Source: Bog-532 sp963805255 (lineage in GTDB: Bacteria; Actinomycetota; Actinomycetes; Streptosporangiales; Streptosporangiaceae). Taken from it: a stretch of DNA of 64,000 nt. Shown piece by piece: positions 59,136 to 64,000 of the stretch. Both the position numbers and the translations under genes were made by a program. Within the stretch, counting starts at the first letter, position 1, and each line of letters begins with the position of its first letter. The notes under the pieces were generated by a model. It did not search any database. It was given only the letters and a program-made list of their open reading frames with translations, and was not told where the DNA came from. The DNA lies in the NCBI GenBank assembly GCA_963805255.1, contig CAWDTK010000003.1:257574-321573 (forward strand). Direction: 5' to 3'.

Positions 59136-60966
59136 TGGGCCGGGGCGCCGCTGAGGGCCAATCCGCCGCGTCGCGCGGCCGTGCCCGCGCGCTGGCTGGC
59201 TCGGCCACCCGGCCGTGGCGCTCCCTGCTCCGCAGCAGCCTCACCGCGCGGCTCATTGCCAGCCTGGTCGTGCTGGTCATCGTGACCTGCGCCGTCGTCG
59301 GCGTGGCGGCCTACACCGTGCTGCGCAACTCGTTGATGAGCAACTTCAGTCAGTCGCTCCAGGCTGCGACGCAACGGCAGTACGCGGCGTGCATGGGCGA
59401 CGGCGACGGCGGCGACGGCGACGGCGACGGCGACTCCACCCCGCCCGCGCAGAGCCACACGTCCGCGTATATCGGCGACGGACCCTCATCCCCATGCGGG
59501 AGCCCCATCCTGGGCCAGGCGGCCGGTACCTTCGGCGCGTGGGACAAGAACGGGGTCATCACCGAGCCGTCGATCGTCAAAGGGAGCTGCGACGTGTCGC
59601 GGAAGGATCGGGCCGCGCTCAAGTCCCTTCCCGTGATCCAGCGGCCCCCGGACCCGGCGGCGGGCGGCAGTGCTTCCTCGCCTCCCCCGGTGCCGATGTA
59701 CACGAGGTACCTTCCGTCGCTCGGCGGCGACTATGAGCTGACCGCTGTCCAGCAGTACAGTGGTGGCCCGGTCCTGTTCACCGGCCTGCCGCTGAAGAGC
59801 GTGGAAAACACCGTGCGCAACGTCGAGGTCGCCGAAGCGGCCGTGTTCGCCATCGTGGTTCTGCTCGTGGCGGGTAGCGGCGTCGGGCTGGTGCGGCTGT
59901 CGCTGCGGCCGCTCCGGCGGGTGGCGGCTACCGCGACCATGGTGACCCAGCTCCCGCTGGATACCGACGTCAGCCTGTCCGCCCGCGTTCCCGACGACGA
60001 CCCGCGAACCGAGGTCGGCCAGGTCGGCGCCGCGTTCAACCGGATGCTTCAGCACGTGGAGTCCGCCCTGGCGCGCCGGGCCGCGAGCGAGACCCGGCTG
60101 CGCCGGTTCGCCGCCGACGCGAGCCACGAACTGAGGACGCCGCTGTCCGCCATCCGCGGGTACGCCGAGCTGGCCCTCCGGCACCGGGGTCCGGTTCCCG
60201 AGGACGTGACGCACGCGCTTCAGCGGGTGGAATCCGAATCGGCCCGGATGAGCGTCCTGGTGGACGAGCTTCTGCTGCTCGCCCGCCTCGACGCGGGCCG
60301 CCCCTGGAGCAGGAACCGGTCGACCTGACCCGGCTGACCATCGAAGCCACCAGCGACGCGCAGGTCGCGAGCCGGTCGCACCGCTGGCAGCTTGAGCTTC
60401 CCGACGAGCCGCTGATGGTGCGCGGCGACGAACTCCGGCTGCGCCAGGTCCTCAGCAACCTGCTGAGCAACGCCGCCAAGCACACACCGGCCGACTCCAC
60501 CGTCACCGTGGCCGTGACGGCCGCGAACGGCTACCCCGCGTCCTCGTCCTCGTCCGCGTCTTTCCCGAAGGCCGGCTCGTCCGGCGGACCGGCCAACGGC
60601 TCCGGACCGTCCAACGGCTCTGGTCCCGGGGCTCAGCTTTCCGCGGTTCAGCTGACTGTCAGCGACAACGGCCAGGGAATCCCGCCCGACCTGGTGCCGG
60701 AACTGTTCGAGCGCTTCGCCCGCGGCGACTCCTCCCGGTCCCGCGCGGCCGGCAGCACCGGGCTCGGCCTGGCCATCGTCAAGGCCGTCGTCGCGGCGCA
60801 CCACGGCACGGTCAGCGTCGAGAGCCACCCCGGCCGGACGACGTTCACGATCGTCCTCCCCCGCCTGCTGGAATCCGCCGACGACCTGCCCTGCATGCCC
60901 GGCGTGCCCGGCGCCCGCGCCAAGCCCCGGTGGGAGTCACCCGGCGGCACGACCCGGGCCCGGTAG
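59135..60966 (+). pseudogene. Sensor histidine kinase with single-base frameshift
   Basis: The first frame (59135-60328) gives an N-terminal membrane helix (LIASLVVLVIVTCAVVGVAA), an extracellular domain with an unusual GDGDGGDGDGDGD run, a second helix, HAMP and the HisKA box FAADASHELRTPLSAIRGYA. The second frame gives the N-box VLSNLLSNAAKHTP, G1 SDNGQGIPPDLV and G2 GSTGLGLAIVKAVV, ending at 60966. The frames meet near 60300-60305 (GGCCGCCCCTGG), where one more C would restore DAGRPLEQEPVDLTRL. All kinase boxes are otherwise perfect, so this is either a fresh mutation or an assembly error. Confidence 0.82.
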
Positions 60967-61018
60967 GAGTCATTCGGCGGCACGACCGGAGGAATTGTCC
61001 CGGCGGCGGCGCCGCCGG

Positions 61019-61111
61019 ACCGTTCGCCGCGCCATGGAAGTCCTGCGTGAGCGGGGACCGATAGTCACCATCCATGGGCGCGGAACATTCGTTACTGAAA
61101 AGAAGAAGTAG
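61019..61111 (+). pseudogene. GntR-family regulator, end of winged helix only
   Basis: The frame reads VRRAMEVLRERGPIVTIHGR then GTFVTEKKK and stop, identical in pattern to the recognition helix and wing of small GntR proteins (VRRAMxVLRERGLIxTxxGRGTFV). The first two thirds are absent. Confidence 0.6.
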
Positions 61112-61267
61112 TTCGAACACGACGCTATGCTGTTCGATGGCGCTGGCGTGGATCGAACTGGACGGCGAACAGGCTGGGTGGGGTCCGACGCGGGTTGTGG
61201 TGGCCAAGCTGAGCCGTGACGTATGTCGCTCAGCTGCTCATCGGCACCTGGACGCAGACGCTCATCA

Positions 61268-61630
61268 TCACGGGCCGCAGGCTGACGCCCTCGGAGCTGC
61301 TGGCCATCGGGAGCCCGCCACCCGGGACGCCGTGGGCCGCAGGAGCCTGCGTGGCCGGTACCGGCAGCCCGCAGGGATGCAAATAGAGCTTGGGCTGACT
61401 GTGGTGTAGGTCGGCAGTGTGCTGGGGGCGTCGCTAACCCGCAGGGTAGCCACCACCGCGGCCGGAGCCCACGAAATGCGGTAGCCAGTGTTGTAAGAAC
61501 CGATCCAGCTAGGCTTCATGGAATCGTTCCGCAGTGTAACCGTGAAGTGCGTGCTTGCTGGTGCCCACACCACCCCACTAAAGGGCTCAGCGAGGTACGC
61601 ATTACCTTGGATGTTGACCATGTTGGGCAC
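61268..61630 (-). CDS. Hypothetical protein, possibly truncated
   Basis: 120 residues reading NIQGNAYLAEPFSGVVWAPA, STHFTVTLRNDSMKPSWIGS and ISWAPAAVVATLRVSD. The composition looks protein-like with beta-strand character, preceded upstream by a proline-rich open frame that could be a linker. No family recognised. It may be the C-terminal part of a secreted protein cut by IS66 sequences upstream. Confidence 0.3.
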   Translation of the reverse strand: MPNMVNIQGNAYLAEPFSGVVWAPASTHFTVTLRNDSMKPSWIGSYNTGYRISWAPAAVVATLRVSDAPSTLPTYTTVSPSSICIPAGCRYRPRRLLRPTASRVAGSRWPAAPRASACGP

Positions 61631-61841
61631 TGACAGCGGTGCCGGTGGCGGCGGGGGTGGGGTGGTTACCGCGCTGGCGGATGTTGGCGGTCAGGCCGAG
61701 GCCTGCGGTGATTGCGATGGCCGGGATGTAAGTATTCGGTGATTCCGGTGGGCTGAGCGTGGCTGGCCGGCGCAGGCGACACGCTGGCGGGGCGGGTGCG
61801 GCGGTGCTGGACACAGGGACTGGTGGTGGTGCAGCCTTGGC

Positions 61842-62921
61842 GTGATGGCTGCGCGTACTTGTTCCCGGCCCGCTGATGAGGCGGCGTTCTGGCGTGAGCG
61901 GGCGGAGCTGCTGGAGGCACAGAACACGCGGCTGGCCGGGGAGAACGTGCGGCTGGAGGCGGAGAACGCCACGCTGGCCGCGACGGTGGCCGCGCAGCAG
62001 GAGCAGCTGGCCGCGCTGAAGCAGCGGGTGGTGACGCTGAGCCGGATGCTGTTCGGCACCTCCAGCGAGAAAGACGGCGCCGGTAAGCGGCAGGCGGGCG
62101 GGCAAGCCGCCGACGCCGGCGGCGGGGATGACGCCCCGGCAGGGGATGGCGGCGCTGCGGGCGGGCGGCGCCGGGGTCAGCGGCCGGGATCGGCCGGGCA
62201 TGGGCGGCGCCGGCATGAGCACCTGGAGACCGAGGAGCAGGTCCATGACATTCCGGAGGGCGAGCGGCGCTGCCCGCGGTGCGGCCGGGCCTATGAGCTG
62301 TTCGGGGAGGATGCCAGCGAGCAGGTATCGTGGCGGGTCCGGGTGTGGCGGGTGGTGCACCGGCGGCGCAAGTACGCCCGGTGCTGCCAGTGCCCGGTGC
62401 CGGCGGTGCGGACCGCGCCCGGCCCGGCGACGCTGATTCCCAGGGGCCTGTTCACGACGGAGTTCTGCGTGAACCTGCTTGTCGCCAAGTACGCGCTCGG
62501 GCTGCCGTTCAACCGGGTGATCGCGATGCTGGCGATGCAGGGCCTGGAGGTGGCGCCGGGCACGCTGGCCGGGGTGGCCCGGCGGCTGGAGGAGCTGCTT
62601 GCGCCGCTGGCGGCCGCGATCGCCGCGCGAAACGCCGCCGCCGGGCACGCGCACGTGGACGAGACGTCGTGGCGGGTATTCGGCCAGCCCGCCGATAACG
62701 GAGGCAGCCGCTGGTGGCTGTGGGTGTTCACTGCCGCGGACACGGTGGTGTACACGATCGCGGCGTCGCGGTCGCTGAAGGTGCTCGAAGACCATTACGG
62801 CGTGCAGGCCGGCCAGCTGCCGGAGGGCCGCAGGCCGCTGGTCATCAGCTCGGACTTCTACTCGGTGTACCGGTCGTTTTCCGAGCTGGACGGCGTCACC
62901 TCCCTCTGGTGCTGGGCCCAG
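61842..62921 (+). pseudogene. IS66-family transposase (TnpC), C-terminally truncated
   Basis: About 360 residues remain of roughly 500. N-terminal coiled coil (LLEAQNTRLAGENVRLEAEN), the zinc finger CPRCGRAYELFG with CCQCP, and the first two catalytic positions, HVDETSWRVF and VISSDFYSVYRSF, are intact. Family sequence stops at LWCWAQ (62921), where a TATGCGGAAC repeat unit begins; the third catalytic Glu and C-terminal helper domain are missing. The open frame runs on to 63023 in unrelated sequence. Confidence 0.85.
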
Positions 62922-63025
62922 TATGCGGAACCGGGGATTATGCGGAACGGCTTTGCCCGGGTGGCCGGGGCTGCTTGCCGGGGTGGGGCCGGTCAGATGC
63001 CGGCCGGGAGGAGTTCTGCATAATC
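62922..63025. repeat. Direct and inverted TATGCGGAAC repeats, recombination-site-like
   Basis: TATGCGGAAC at 62922-62931 is repeated directly at 62939-62948 within GATTATGCGGAAC (62936-62948), and the inverted form GTTCTGCATAATC is at 63013-63025, overlapping the stop of the recombinase gene. The IS66 sequence is broken exactly at the first copy. Confidence 0.75.
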
Positions 63026-64000
63026 ACAGGCTCTCGAGGAAGGCGAGGACGGGGTCGGGCGGGCGATACCGTCCCGGCATGGTGTTGGGCGGGGTGGTCC
63101 GCGCGAGTGCCCGTTCTTTCAGCTGAAGGTCTGCGTGGAGGTAGATCTGGACCGTTCGCAGATCCTCATGTCCCAGCCATAGTGCGATGGTGGCCAGGTC
63201 AACCCCGCTGCGCAGCAGGGTCATCGCGCAGGTGTGGCGAAGGGTATGAACGCCGATTTTCTTGGCCGCGAGTGTGGGGCAGTCCGCTGCTGCCGAGCGC
63301 GCGTGCTTGATGACGAGCTTTCGCACTGTGTCGCGGCTGAGGCGATGCCCGCCGGGGCCGGGGAAGGCCGGGTCGGGGGGATCTCCGCTTCGTTCGCTGA
63401 GCCATGGCCGCAGGGCCGCGACGGTGTGGCTGGACAGCGGGACGGCCCTTTCCTTACGTCCCTTGCCGAGGACCTGGACGTGCGCGCCGCGGCCGAGGGC
63501 GAGGTCGGCGTTGCGCACGGCCGTCAGCTCCGATGCCCGCAGGCCGGTCTGCACGGCGAAGGTGAGCAGTGCCCGGTCGCGCCGTCCTGTCCAGCGCCCG
63601 GTGCCGGGCGCCTTCAGCAGCGCGTCGGCCTCTTCAGGCTCCAGGAAGCTGACCAGCGGGCGGTCGCGGCGCTTGGACGGGATCGCGAGCACCCGTGCGA
63701 TGAGCGCGGCGTGCTCGGGATGGCGGTGCGCGGCGAAGGCGAACCACGAGCGCAGCGCGACCAGCCTGGCGTTGCGGGTGGCGACGCTGACGCCGCGCTG
63801 TTTCTCAAGATGGGTGAGGAACCCGCTGATGATGCCGGCGTCGAGGTCCTCGAAACCGAGCTCGGCTGGCTGCTTCCCGCTGGTCTGGGCTATATAGGCG
63901 AAGAGCAGCCGGAAGCAGTCCCGGTAGGCGGCGACGGTGTGCGGGCTGGCCTGGCGCTGGCTGATCAGGCGCTGGGTGAAGTACTCCTGCAGCGCCGGGG
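63024..64000 (-). CDS. Tyrosine recombinase/integrase (partial, runs off the window)
   Basis: 325 residues visible; the start lies beyond 64000. N-terminal SAM-like core-binding domain: ISQRQASPHTVAAYRDCFRL and SVATRNARLVALRSWFAFAA. Catalytic domain: Arg in QTGLRASELTAVRNADL, Lys in VLGKGRKERAVPL, HxxR in IGVHTLRHTCAMTLLRSG, His/Trp in ALWLGHEDLRTVQIYLHAD with the nucleophile Tyr. It resembles XerC-like transposon recombinases of actinomycetes. It ends within the inverted GTTCTGCATAATC repeat, so it likely belongs to an element inserted into IS66. Confidence 0.9.
   Translation of the reverse strand, partial: PALQEYFTQRLISQRQASPHTVAAYRDCFRLLFAYIAQTSGKQPAELGFEDLDAGIISGFLTHLEKQRGVSVATRNARLVALRSWFAFAAHRHPEHAALIARVLAIPSKRRDRPLVSFLEPEEADALLKAPGTGRWTGRRDRALLTFAVQTGLRASELTAVRNADLALGRGAHVQVLGKGRKERAVPLSSHTVAALRPWLSERSGDPPDPAFPGPGGHRLSRDTVRKLVIKHARSAAADCPTLAAKKIGVHTLRHTCAMTLLRSGVDLATIALWLGHEDLRTVQIYLHADLQLKERALARTTPPNTMPGRYRPPDPVLAFLESL

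Noticed and set aside
61602..62795. 397-residue minus-strand frame antisense to IS66
   Set aside because: The plus strand has clear IS66 TnpC motifs; the minus frame is a shadow, though its end overlaps a proline-rich region next to the hypothetical gene at 61268-61630.

Overview
This window is a very GC-rich chromosomal stretch from an actinomycete. Supporting this are frequent GTG starts, ATGA/GTGA gene overlaps, an MsiK-type sugar ATPase, a DUF397 gene, PAC2, DUF6457 and GT87 families, and actinobacterial-type transposases. I cannot name the species. Selenocysteine genes (selA, selB, selC) lie close to molybdenum-cofactor genes, which suggests an ancestor with a Mo/Sec formate dehydrogenase; no such enzyme is in the window.

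Layout. 1-13.6 kb is mostly ordinary chromosome: an O-methyltransferase, a GNAT/dienelactone-hydrolase pair, a LacI regulator, two divergent regulator/exporter pairs (marR-MFS and tetR-MFS, each with a visible operator), a 1544-residue GH38 mannosidase and an Lrp regulator. 13.8-27.2 kb is heavily invaded. A sugar-ABC ATPase is followed by a serine-recombinase remnant and a DUF397 gene that is broken by an IS4-family element (15517-21307). That IS is itself broken by a four-gene Tn5053/Mu-like transposon (15607-19289, 27-bp TIRs, TSD TGGCG). Then come an alpha/beta hydrolase, a carotenoid-oxygenase remnant carrying an IS1380 copy (23454-25165, TSD CTTAG), and a secreted carboxylesterase. 27.5-36.9 kb is chromosomal again: PAC2, M24 peptidase, 5'-3' exonuclease, DUF6457, CDF transporter, MFS, hydroxyacid dehydrogenase, mobA and a frameshifted moaA.

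37.0-44.9 kb is a decayed island. It is bounded by a full-length selC at 44868-44959 and a second copy of the selC 3' half at 37015-37080, both in the same orientation, as expected for integration into tRNA-Sec. Inside are an integrase N-terminal fragment beside selC, a VapBC module, an HtrA-type protease, a NhaP2-type antiporter, a DMT transporter and at least six gene relics. The copy of the tRNA 3' half now joined to the 5' half lacks one anticodon-arm base and has a T-stem mismatch compared with the outer copy.

45.1-49 kb holds a GH13 alpha-glucosidase and selA-selB. selB has lost most of its GTPase domain and all of its middle, and a 21-bp minisatellite fills the gap in frame. Together with the imperfect selC and the moaA frameshift this suggests a selenocysteine pathway in decay. 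49-64 kb holds a membrane protein, a GT87 mannosyltransferase overlapping a PCMT-type methyltransferase, IS1182 (TSD CTAG), a CYTH protein, an ApbE whose stop codon lies in the target duplication of an IS982 copy, a two-component system with a frameshifted kinase, a truncated IS66 and a tyrosine recombinase running off the right edge.

Recurrent themes are short tandem repeats (multiples of 3 bp inside genes, 17 or 23 bp between genes), at least four intact IS or transposon copies whose exact ends and target duplications can be read directly, and single-base frameshifts in otherwise good genes that may be true mutations or assembly errors in G/C runs.
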